A stretch of DNA of 64,000 bases from Isoetes taiwanensis (lineage: Eukaryota; Streptophyta; Lycopodiopsida; Isoetales; Isoetaceae). Both the position numbers and the translations under genes were made by a program. Of the stretch, positions 48,233 to 58,680 are shown in pieces. Position 1 is the stretch's first letter. Each line of letters begins with the position of its first letter. The stretch is taken from the NCBI GenBank assembly GCA_021234155.1, contig JAJEKV010000041.1:7574917-7638916 (forward strand), written 5' to 3'. Under the pieces are notes generated by a model that worked only from the letters and a program-made list of their open reading frames with translations, was not told where the DNA came from and ran no database searches.

Positions 48233-51200
48233 TGTTGACCCTCAACCTGGCTTAGAGAGTCAAACACAAGAATCCAACTTGAGTTTTTACTCAAGTTGGG
48301 GTTAGAACCTCCAGATCACTTAAGGTGATCAATCTACACAAGAATTTTTCAAAGAAAAAGCTCAGTTACAGAGTTCTCATACCTTTCCCAATTCTGGAAT
48401 TTGGACCCTTTACTCAAATCGATACAGATCCCATATGTAGATTGATTTTCAAAGTCAAATGATTGTGACTTGTTCAGAAAAGTTGTAGGCAAGTAAGGGT
48501 AAAGATCTTGACCAAGTCTGAGTTCTATTTTGTAAGATATTCGATCTCAAAGTTGGGTCAAATTTTGGTCAATACCAGTCAAAACTGAAAACAGAGCTCA
48601 GAGTTTTATAACTTGATTTGTAGGTTGAAATTTGAGGAAATTCCAAAACTAAGATGTTATATAGGCCTCAAAGGTAAGGTGCATGCTGTCAAATCATGAC
48701 TTGAATCACTAAAACTATTTTTTTGGCACTTTTTTGTGGGTATCACTCTATATCTGTATCAGACAGAATGCAAAAAATGGTAACTTAAGTTTGGAATGGA
48801 ATTTTTTCGAAATTTTTGTGCACACAGGTGCAAATAAGATGGGAGATGAAGAGCAGATGGTCGTATGTAGGAAAATATAAGGGAATCTTTTACTGTAAAA
48901 ATGTTTGTGATGCAAAAATACTAAAGGATCATGACAGTAGACTTTTGGAACACTTGGCAATCAATTTTCATTGATATGAAGGTAATACATGGTGAATGAG
49001 AATCTTAGGAATATAGATCAATCAATAATGTAGCTTAGGAGGTCAATAATAATATCAAATCAATAATATCAGTCCAATCTTCTCAGATTAAACTGTGGAA
49101 CACTTTCGAGAGACTTCAAGAACGTCTTTGATCATGCTCAAAGATGTATCAATGTCGAGGTTTGATGCGTCTGGGCCTTCAAAAAACTTATGTCAATGAT
49201 CCCCAGGTATATATGTTCGGATTTAATGATTCCGGCATCTTAGTGCTTAGATTTAGGCTTAATATGATGCTTGAGAGCAGGAGTCCAGGTTTAGGCAGTT
49301 TTTAAAGCTTAAGAATTCGATTCCGGCGTGATTTAAGCTTATTTCCAGATTTAGGTCGAGTTGTTTGTATTTTTCGAGAATTAGCGATCACGGTGGACCG
49401 TATTTCGTGAGGTATAAACCTGGAATATGCCGTATTTTATAATTTTGGGAAGCCTGGCCATGGTTTTAAAAGGTCACTCATGAGATAATTTAAGAATTGG
49501 GTCACCTAGGCAATAGCAACCCTAATTTTTTGGGAATATGCCAAGTTTGGACATCATAGTGAGGAATATTCCATAGGGTAGTCATACAACATGGCTTCTT
49601 ATGGCACAATAGTAGATGAGCATAGGAGTACAAAAGGTGGCAAGAAGAATTAGGCTAAGAAAATTTACAAAAATATGGCATAGGAAGTAGAAAGGGAAAA
49701 AGAGGGGGTAAAAGATATGGAGGGCAATGGTGAGAATGACTTATGGAAGAATAAGGATGCATTGAAAAGAAGAAATTAGGCAAGGTATGGTAGGGTATGC
49801 AAAAATGAGCAAAAGGAAATAAGTTTAGGGAAAAATGGCTAGGAGATTTCAAAGAGATGGAACTAGAGTGTAAACATGGGTAAAAATGGCCTAGGGGTGG
49901 AATCAAGTACCATGGGGTCTTCCAAACTCTAACTTCCAATCTTCAAAAAACATCTTCCAATCTTCTTTAACCCAGCACCTCCTAGACTAGCTTTGACCTC
50001 AAATGAAGTATTCCTTATGAGAGTTGACCTTGAAGATAAATATGTAGCATTATAACAGGGGGTTTTTTTTGTATTTTTGTACAGTTTTTGCTATGGTTTT
50101 CATATGATTTGATGGGCGTATTGTGCGAGGCATACTAATCAGTATATCTAGAGCGCACACTGTATTCTCATATTCGAATGCCATATTATCTATGATTTTG
50201 CAATGGTTTAGCTTTGAATATTCCTCCATGAAAAAACCAATTATTTTTTAGTCCCCAGAAAACACATGCAAGCATCGAGCTCTCTTATTTTAGGGTTTGT
50301 GGAAAAGAGGGCATGCTTTAGGGTTCTACAGTCCATTTTTTTTCTCTGAATTCGAGATCTTGGTTTTTCGTTTGTTCTATCCTTCTGAAGGTGGACCGAG
50401 TTCTCTTGAGGCAGCCGACTTTCTAAAGCAGCGACGATCCTTGTGTGCAGGATGCAGGTTTTATGCTTATTCAGCCGTCATCAAATCCTACACAAAACTA
50501 AACTTGCCGGATGTTGCTACTGGGATTTGAAAGGGTTCAGAATAGAGCCGCTGGAGTCCCAACAAGAAAAGGTAATCAATGCCTGAGCTTCGATTTCTCT
50601 TTTCGATTATTTCTTGAGCTTTTTTCCATCCCAAAATTGGTGTAAACTGATTTATGCATTGGTGTTTCTAATAGGTTTTATTCGGCACTAGGCTTTTTTT
50701 CTCAGAATATACAGGAATTTCAAATGGAAACCAACGTTTTATAACCTGATTTACTCTTTCCTGCTTCAGAACCGGCTCTTCAGAGGTGTCAATGGAATAC
50801 CTGATTTGGCCCCTAAGGAATGATAGTCCATCCTCGTTAACCTCAATTTCAAGCTCTTCTTCGATACTTCATCCGGGTAAAGAAAACCCTATCATCATTT
50901 TTAGGCAATTCGCTACAGAAAACATGGCATTTAGCCATTTTCATGACAGCATACTGAAGTCTATTTACAATGCTACCCGTCTCGGCATTCTGTATCTTCA
51001 GAATAAGAGTTTTAAATGAATGCATAATTCTATTTAATCTTGCAGGTGCTCCACTAGCAATAATGATATGATGAGATTGAGGTGATGATGCAGAGATTAT
51101 TGTGAATTACATTTGTTTGTGAATTCCATTTTATTGCTTACAATCCTACATATAATTGGATAGGAATATAAGGCAATGCGTATGTGAAATACAACTCTAC

Positions 51201-52396
51201 TTGGCTATTATGGCTTCTACATTTGGCTGTATATATGATTGCCATAGTAAATTATAAATGATCAGTTAGTTCATTCTTACTGGTTAGTTTTCCAACAAGG
51301 GTGGCTTCAACGTAGCATAGTGGAAGAGAAATTGCAGTTATCTAGCATGCGAAACTACTAGGATATGATGGGTTTAAATCCCCTAAGATAAGGTGTGGTA
51401 ATGATATTACTTCATATATCTTCTGATCTTTATATTTCGCCGGGTTCAAATTTCATAACATGTGCTAATGTGTTACTTCATATCTCGTTGTTATCTTTAT
51501 ATTTCGACACATTACATGTTCTTATTTGCTATCGTTATATTTGTTCACAGTGGATCTTCTTCTTTGAATGTAAACATGCAACATGTGCTTAGTAATGATG
51601 ACCATGATGAACATGCAGTTTATATGTTCATCATTGTATAATGTTAATGGTTTTGCTTGTGTTTTTTCCTATCCCATTGTTGTGTTACTATATTATATGC
51701 TGTAAAAAATGCTAGCTATTTATCTTTCGTCCTTTTTGTAATCCCATACAATGCTTTAGTTCATCTATGTACCCTTGTGGCTAGTTGTTTTTAGATAGCC
51801 TCCTCAAGTTCAATTGTTATACTCGAGCTTCTTAGTAATTAATATTTAGGCCCTTAAAGTTTATCTATATTTGTCTTTGTTAACAAAACAAAACAAACCA
51901 AAACATTAATAACAAAACATTAATATAACACAAACTATTACATCCAGCACCCCCCGTGTGATGTAACGTTGTTTGTTTTTGGCCCCGAAGGGGCAAAATT
52001 TTTTTTTTCCCTATAACAAAAACCATTACATTACACGCCTTAAAATTAAATTCCCCCTTAAACCCCCTTTTGTTTGGGTGCATATTCACACGGGGGGTGA
52101 CGTAGGGCAGCGAGAGCCCTTATAATTATGTTTTGCACGTACAAAATCAACATCATATGGTATATTACCTGAAATCTTATAGTATTTTACAAATCTTGTT
52201 ATACAGTATAACAAATTCTGTACATCTATAACCCACAAACGAGGAATTTTGTGTACGGTGTAGATTAAGGAATAAAGGATGAATATGCCTATCCAACAGC
52301 TCTCGTTGCCCGGAGACCTTCATACCAATGTTGACTACCAAGTTTTCCCTTGACAAATAAACCAATCAATTAGTATGTTGCCCTTTGGGGGCAACA
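48233..52396 (-). repeat. 3' LTR of inner Ty3 element, interrupted by gamma copy B
   Basis: The LTR sequence lies at 48233-50040 and 52313-52396. It aligns with 58681-60591, apart from the 2.27 kb insert and a 21-bp stretch near 52356 (present only in the 5' LTR as CTTAGCCTTCCTAACTTTAA). The bases GTCCTTT at 60482 are absent at the insertion point. Confidence 0.92.
50041..52312 (-). mobile_element. Dispersed element gamma, copy B, inserted in an LTR
   Basis: The uninterrupted LTR copy reads GAAGATAAATGTCCTTTGAC; here AT-rich foreign DNA replaces the centre. Read on the minus strand, its start (52312 down to about 51830) matches gamma copy A 22708-23105, and its end (about 50160 down to 50041) matches 25030-25157. 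The interior is different from copy A: instead of the PPR fragment it holds 50297-51020, with exon-like pieces (SSLEAADFLKQRR, YSAVIKSYTKLNLPD; ENPIIIFRQFATENMAFSHF) that I do not recognise. No transposase or clear target duplication is seen. Confidence 0.75.
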
Positions 52397-53280
52397 TCTC
52401 GCCAAAACAAGAGAATGGCTGGTCCCCTCAGCCATAGGGGGTCTTCAATTTTGTCCAAAAGTGTTTAAGTGAGAATTATGGAAGGAGAAAGGGTATAAAG
52501 TGCAAGTGTTGATGAAATAGTGATGAATATGGTAGTGAGTGGATGTGAGTGAATGACAAAGGTGAGAATGAGTTGTGAATATGGTAATATGGTGATGGAA
52601 ATGGAGTATATGAGATGAAATGAATGTGTAAATGTGAGGATCTCGCCAAAACAAGAAAATGTGTGAAAAGAAGAGGTAAGAATGAGTGTGAATATGATAA
52701 GATAGTGATGGAAATGGAGTGTGAGAGAGTGAAGTGAATATGCCAAAATTGAGATCTCGCCAAAACAAGAAAATGTGTGCCTCCCTGATCCTTAAAATTG
52801 CAACTCTGCTATGATGGTGAAGCTGAATTGCAGAGTGCTTCCTTTTGGGAATGAGAACAAGAATAAGGAGTTTAAATGGACAGTAGGACCACTTATGGCA
52901 GATGAATAAAGATAGAGAAAGAGTGCACCTGTCATGGAAACATACAAACAAGTTAAACTTGATTCTTGCAACTCTGCTATGATGGTGAAGCTGAATTTGT
53001 AGAGTGCACATTTGGGGAGATAAAATGAAAGAGCATGGCTTAATGGAGAGCAGGACCACAATGAGGCAGGTGAATGAAAATGGAAAAAAGGGTGCTCCTG
53101 CAAATGACACTTGGCAATTAATAAAAATCTCTGTTTTCAAGCTATTTGATGGCTCATCTTTCATACTGGCTAATCTGCAAATATAAACTTAATGAAAGCA
53201 TTAGTTCTAAATTTAAAACAAGTGAAATCTAATCCAATCTATTCAACCTATTCTAACTTTAACTCTAACTTGTCTAAGTT
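52397..53280 (-). other. 3' region of inner Ty3 element with repeats and a long open frame
   Basis: Between integrase and 3' LTR lies an uninterrupted minus-strand frame of 239 codons (53164-52445). It starts with a hydrophobic run (PFFPFSFTCLIVVLLSIKPC) and contains internal duplications (IQLHHHSRVA twice, IFLFWRD twice). ATCTCGCCAAAACAAGA occurs at 52396, 52640 and 52754. A roughly 175-bp unit (GCAACTCTGCTATGATGGTG) is repeated at 52799 and 52968. Some plant Ty3 lineages carry an extra gene here, but no similarity is recognised and the frame may only reflect the repeats. Confidence 0.5.
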
Positions 53281-54462
53281 CTAGAACATAAAAAGAGACA
53301 AACATATATGCTGATCCCAGTACCTTTTCAGGTGAATAGTGTTGATAGGATTTGGAAGTGGCATCCCTGAAGTTAATTCCTTCAGCCAATAAGAATTGGT
53401 GCCTGCAGGCTCCAACACCTCATAGGGGCCCTCCCAAAGATTTTGAAACTTACTAGCAGAATCTTCCCTTGATTTATTCCATTTCAGAACTAATTCTCCA
53501 GTCTTGAAAGTACCTTGTATTTTATGAGCAGCTTTGAAGGCAGCCAAATCCTTGGCTTTTTTAAGCAAATTAGCATTTTCAGCTTCCATTCTATATTCTT
53601 CTAAATGCAAAAGGGCATCCAGTCTTTCCTGCAAGGCATACTCAAAAGGCAAACACAACTTATGAGCTAACCTCAGAGATGGAAGCTCAAGCTCTACTGG
53701 AAGCACAGCTTCAATGCCATAAACTAAGTTAAAAGGGGTATGAGTGGTTGCTGCTTTGATGGTGACTCTATAAGCCCATAAGGCATCTACCAGTTTGACA
53801 TGCCAATCCCTTTGATTATCATCCACTGTTTTCTGCAAAATACCCTTCAAAACTTTATTAGTAGCTTCTGCTTGGCCATTACCTTGGGGATAGTAGGAGG
53901 AACTCTTGGTATGTTTGACTTTAAGAATGGTCAATAAATTAGTAATAACTTCATTCACAAAAGGGGTACCTCTATCAGAGTGTAATTGTAGAGGAATGCC
54001 AAACCGTGCACAAATATACTCATGTAAGAACTTTGCTGTTGTAATGGCATTAGCTTGCCTTAAAGGAATTGCCTCTGCCCATTTGGTAAAGTAATCTGTA
54101 GCTACAATGATGTGCTGATGTTGCCCTGCAGAAGGGGGGTTAATAGGGCCAATATAATCTAATCCCCATATTTGAAAAGGTCCTGGAGAAATTATGGGAT
54201 TTAGTGCAGCTGGGATAAGGATCCTCTTGCCAAATATTTGGCACTTGTGGCAAGATTTTATAGCAGTATAACAATCTTTAAATATTGTAGGCCAATAATA
54301 ACCTGACCTGAGAATTTTCTTGGCAGTAGTATCTCCAGCAAAATGGCCTCCACATACTCCTTCATGCATTTCTCTAATGATCAAAGCAGATTCCTCTTCA
54401 TTGACACACCTCAGTAACAGTCCATCCCTGTTGACTTTACACAAAACATCATTAATCATTTT
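53281..54462 (-). pseudogene. Integrase domain of inner Ty3 pol
   Basis: The integrase inserts the cDNA. This 392-codon frame is open. It has the zinc-binding HHCC (HEGVCGGHFAGDTTAKKIL ... CHKCQIFGK, about 54370-54240) and the DDE core: LDYIGPINPP (about 54155), LHSDRGTPFVNE (about 53975) and GNGQAEATNKVLKGIL (about 53875). A C-terminal GPY/F-like block follows (TGELVLKWNKSRED, FQNLWEGPYEVLEPAG, NPINTIHLKRYWDQH). No chromodomain follows, which separates it from the chromovirus at 19137. The frame is shifted by one break (near 54460) from RNase H. Confidence 0.88.
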
Positions 54463-55750
54463 AAAATTGGCTGCATTTTTCTTTAAATCTCCTTTGCTGG
54501 CTCGAGGTCAGCCCTGAAGGCATTTCCTTGAATTGTAAGAAATTCTTTATAGGTAGTTGCCAATCTTGTTGATTCTGCTCTTCATCATCTGCTTGTAAAT
54601 AGGCTAAGGCATCCACAAAGTCAACAACTTCTACTACATCCTCATGATAAAAAAAAATGTAAGGTAAATAAAGGCTGGGACTCTTTACCTGATGTAACTC
54701 TTTTATGGAAATATCAAAGGTCTGTAGCTTGCAAGCCCACCTTTGAATTTTTGGTTTAGAAGTAGCTTTACCAAATAACAAACCTGTTGGATTTTGCTTC
54801 ATATAAACCTGAACTGGGCTTTTCAATAGTAAATGACCTTGTCTGTCAATGAGAAACATGAGAGCAGCAGCACTCTTCTCCATTCTAGTATATTTCTCCT
54901 CAGTTAAACTCCATTGTTTGCTAGCAAAAGCTATAGTGTGCTTGTCCTGCAGAATAGCTAGGCCTATGGCCTTTTTGGTAATAGTAATGTAGACTTCAAA
55001 TGGCTTGTCCAAATCAGGTTTTTTAAGAAGAGTTGCTTCACAAATGGACTTTATAAGCAACTCAAAAGACTCTTGGCAATCTGATGACCATGTGACAGGA
55101 ACATACTTGCTCTCAGATTTGGAAATCCTGCCTATTCTTGTCAGCTTAGAAATAGGACTTATAATGTGAGCAAAATTAGGAATATACATCCAAAGAAAAC
55201 TAGTCATGCCAATAAAACTTTTGACCTAATTCAGGTTTTTGGGAGGCACCAGCTTTTTGAGGGCTTCAACTTTTTCTTGTGCTACTTGTATGCCATTGTT
55301 GGATACCTCATGTCCCAAAAGTTGGCCTTTGGATGCAAAGAAAATACATTTCTTTGGGTTAAGGTTGACTCCAGATTCCCTGCACAAAGAACATATTTTT
55401 GCCAGCAATTCCAAATGATTAGTAGGGTGAGAACCTAAACAAAGGTCATCCAAATAAACCCTGAATTCCTGAGGAGACATGGGCCTAAAAATAACATCCA
55501 TAGCCCTCTGAAAAGTAGCAGGTGCATTCATTAGTCCAAAAGGCATTATTTTCATTGCATAAGTCCCCAAGGGGTAATAAAAGAGGTCTTGGGTTGGTCT
55601 TCTTCCTTAATGCCAATTTGATTAAACCCTGAAAATCCATCTAAAAATGAGTATACCTCTTTCCCCCTTTCAAACATATAAGATTTCTTCCAAAAAAGGC
55701 AAAGGGTAGCAATCCTTGATGGTGGCTTTGTTGAGATCTCGATAATCAAT
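54461..55750 (-). pseudogene. RT second half and RT-linked RNase H of inner Ty3 pol
   Basis: After a frame break near 55680 the RT continues (VYSFLDGFSGFNQIGIKEED), and after another near 55565 it reads YAMKIMPFGLMNAPATFQRA, then FRVYLDDLCLG with the catalytic YLDD intact (about 55450) and GVNLNPKKCIFFASKGQLLG. A TAG stop at about 55228 (LNLN*VKSF) interrupts it. The RNase H region (55010-54700) keeps the fold (EVYITITKKAIGLAILQDKH, FASKQWSLTEEKYTRMEKSA) but lacks the first catalytic Asp (ITIT where DAS is usual) and the D of the TDH block (VYMKQN). The outer element has the same losses, so this RNase H is probably inactive in the whole lineage. Confidence 0.82.
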
Positions 55751-57720
55751 ACAGATCCTTAAGGCACCACTTTTTTTCTCTACAGGTACAATGCAAGACA
55801 CCCATTCTGGATTAATAATTTCAATAATAACACCTGCATCTAGCATTTTATCCAACTCGTCTTTAATCAGTCCCATCAATGAAGCATTAATTCTCCTCAA
55901 TTTTTGAAAAACAGGTTTACATCCTTCCTTAATCTTGATTTCAAATTGGCATAACTCTGCTTTAATTCCAGTAAGTTCAGAATAATCCCAAGCAAACACA
56001 TCCTTCCTTTCTTCAAAGAACATTTGTATATTCTCCCTATTTTGGTATTCAATAAGATCTCCAACGAACAGGGTTCTAGTTTTACCATTTTTTGTAATGG
56101 TGATCTCTTCAGTATCCTTTTCTTCTGATGCATTAATGGTTAGAATAGGACAAAGAGCTTTTACCTCACTAGCATCAAGGTCTTCCTCTGGAATAGCTCC
56201 TTTAGTTAGGTGTGCCATGAGAGTTTCCCTGCATAAGGTATCAGCTTCCACATTTTCTTCCCTTGGTATGTGAGTAATCTCCCATGAAGCAAAACTTGAA
56301 AGCACTCCCATCACTTGGTTTTTCAAGAGCTCCATGTCTGCATTTTTTGTTTGGTAATCTCCTGGAACTTGTCTACAAATTAATTGTGAGTCACCAAAAA
56401 TATGAATATTGGCAATGTCCATAGCTTTGGCTTCCTGAAGTCCTGCAATCAAAGCCTTATATTCTGCTACATTAGAGGTAATTTGGGGGAAGATCCTCCC
56501 TATTTTAGCTAAGAGTTTATGAGAGGAATCTTTTAGGATAGCAGCAGATGATGCAATATTTAGCTTTTTAGAAATACCTCCATCAAACCATAAAAATCCG
56601 GATGGTCCTTGTTTGCTGGGAAGTGCACATTCCATGATGAGAGGAACTGTTTCACATTTCCTTGGTCTTGCATTTTGTATTCTGTAAAATCCCAAAGGTT
56701 CTTCAATTAGCATTTCCTTAATAAAATTTACCTCCTCATTAGAGCCATAGGAGCCATCTTGATTATAGATTGTGGCAGTCTGAGAGCCATTGGAGATGGT
56801 ACATCTCCCTTGAGACCAAATTGGTCTAGCATCCACAGTAGCTAACCACCTTCTTCCTAAAAGTAAATCATAAATATCAGACTCATCCCCTATGTCTTCA
56901 AAAGCCACCACAATAAAGTTGGCAGCTACAATTATACCCTCTGTATTAACAGGCACTTTAGTTACCACACCAATGGGAGTGATCTTAGCATTATAAAAGG
57001 ATCTCAATAGTACAGAAGCTTTCTTGTCCACCTCGAAACCACATTTCTTCATAACATGATATGGCATAATATTTAGGGGGGGTCCCCCATCAAGTAACAC
57101 ATTTGAAAAGGTATAACCTCCTAAAGTAGCTGAGCATATGAATGCACCAGGGTCTTCTTCATTCTGTGCTAGGACAAGGTTAGTGGCATCAGTAAAATTC
57201 ACACAAGCATTTAATGCCTCACCATTAGTTTGTTGAAGTACCCTTTTTCTATAGCTAGGTGCAATTTTTAATAAGGTAAAAAGATCCACACTCACCTTGG
57301 AATTTTTAAGAAAAACATCAACCTCATTAAAGTCTTGATCTTTCTTACCATATTTTTGCTGAGGAGGTGGAGCTATGGTTTGAGCAGGTGATTCCACCAC
57401 AGGTGGTGAAGGCCTGGCAGTAGAATGCCTTCTTGGTTCAGCATGTACTTGAGCTTCATTCATACTTCTAGTTTGCACCACCATAACTTCCCTTATAGAG
57501 GTGCTTGGTTCAGCAAATCTCACAGGGGGTTTAGACTCTGGTCTCTTCTCTTTTTCCTGCTTAGCAAAATATTCCTTAACAGCACACCTAGCATCAGTAT
57601 GGCCAACCTCTTTACAAAAAGAACAAACAGGACATTCCTTTCCAAAGTGACCTTTTCTATTACATTTGGGGCACACTTCCAATAGCATATTTCTGATGGT
57701 TGAGAATTCCTATTGCAATG
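55670..57720 (-). pseudogene. CCHC knuckles, protease, extra RNase H and RT first half
   Basis: A 672-codon open frame starts just after the gag frame break. Two CCHC knuckles lie at residues 6-19 and 22-35 (CPKCNRKGHFGKEC, CSFCKEVGHTDARC). A retropepsin-like protease follows: VLLDGGPPLNIMPYHVMKKC with Asp200 and LLLGRRWL at about 275. Then comes an RNase H of the second, cellular/archaeal-like type at about 364-490: SGFLWFDGGI (D369), SNVAEYKALIAGLQEAK (E409), IFGDSQLICRQVPGDY (D433) and HIPREENVEADTL (D483), all four catalytic acids present. RT begins at about residue 590 (CIVPVEKKSGALRICIDYRD, LNKATIKDCYPLP). An RNase H ahead of RT is unusual for Ty3 elements. Confidence 0.85.
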
Positions 57721-58639
57721 AATACATTCAGGGTAAGTTTTACCTGTTTTTGTAGCCTTGAGTTCAACCAATTGTTTGGTTATTTCTGCTAGAGCTTCAG
57801 TAACTTTTGATAAATCTGACTTCACCTCTGCAACCTGAGAACTTGCCTCCTCATCTTTAGATTTCTTCTTTTCTTTCTTGTATGGCATAAATGGGAATAG
57901 AGGGGTGGTGATCATAGTGTGCATCAGTAGCATCAGGATAGAATGGGTCATGATTGTGATGAGGAACATAATGCTTGTCAGGCAAGGTAGAGAGCATCTG
58001 AGTTAAATCAGTGGTCTTGGCAAAGACTTTGTATATGGAATCAAACCCTTCAGCAGCTTGAATCTTGCGCAACTTCCTTTGGATATCTGGTCTTCTTTCC
58101 AGACCATTAATGAAAGCAGTGACTAAAAACAGAGTTGGGATGGTAACTTGTGCTCTTTGACACCTGCTCATAAATGTACTAAACCTCTCCTTGTACTGGT
58201 TCACACTCTCTCCTGCATGTATAGAAAAACCTTGCAATTCATTAATCAAATCTTTTGGAGCAGCTAGCTTACCAAATCTATCCAGAAACTTCTTGACAAG
58301 TTCATCCCATGAAGTGGTGCCCATTAACTTTTCATAAGTTAACCAAGCACCAGCCTCACTTTCTTCTTTGAAACATTTTTCAAACTCTGAGAGCTTGCAG
58401 CCCTTCTTGAAGCCATAGTCTCTGTAATAATCCTCAAATATTCTCAAGAAATTGTTAGCACTCATACTGGAATCAAAAGTAGGCAAAGGAACAGGAACAT
58501 TCAATTCAAATTGATATGGCATGTTCTGAAGTAGGCTACTTGAGAAACTTGAATGCAATGGCCTTTCTCTGCAAAGATCTGATGCATCAATATCTTCTAC
58601 TGGTTCTTGTTCTGCTGGAAATTTTTGTTTTGGAGCCAT
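57700..58639 (-). pseudogene. Gag (capsid) of inner Ty3 element
   Basis: Gag forms the particle and packages RNA. The likely start is the ATG at 58639 (MAPKQKFPAEQEPVEDIDAS), 23 nt inside the PBS; an in-frame continuation into the LTR is not needed. The capsid-like retrotrans_gag region is seen as FEDYYRDYGFKKGCKLSEFE, GAWLTYEKLMGTTSWDELVK, KFLDRFG, INELQGFSIHAGESVNQYKE and RFSTFMSRC (about 58450-58150). The first frame ends at 57857. An overlapping frame continues with a Lys/Glu-rich linker (KKEKKKSKDEEASSQVAEVK) to CIHCNR near 57710, and a further shift leads to the knuckles at 57688. Two frame breaks thus separate capsid and knuckles. Confidence 0.82.
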
Positions 58640-58661
58640 GAGTTCAGAGATCCAGGAAGAT

Positions 58662-58677
58662 CTCGGTAGAACCTCCA
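58662..58677 (-). promoter_or_regulatory. Candidate primer binding site
   Basis: Three bases after the 5' LTR end, on the minus strand, TGGAGGTTCTACCGAG starts with the TGG that pairs with the tRNA CCA end. The tRNA species is not identified; it is not the usual initiator-Met type TGGTATCAGAGC. Confidence 0.5.
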
Positions 58678-58680
58678 AGA

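Noticed and set aside
49655-49939. 94-codon frame in the Ty3 LTR
   Set aside because: The same region in the other LTR (60099-60380) changes frame through an indel; coding is not conserved.
50041-52312. Gamma copy B as a standard Helitron
   Set aside because: No CTRR 3' end with a nearby hairpin, and the target comparison shows base loss rather than clean A|T insertion.
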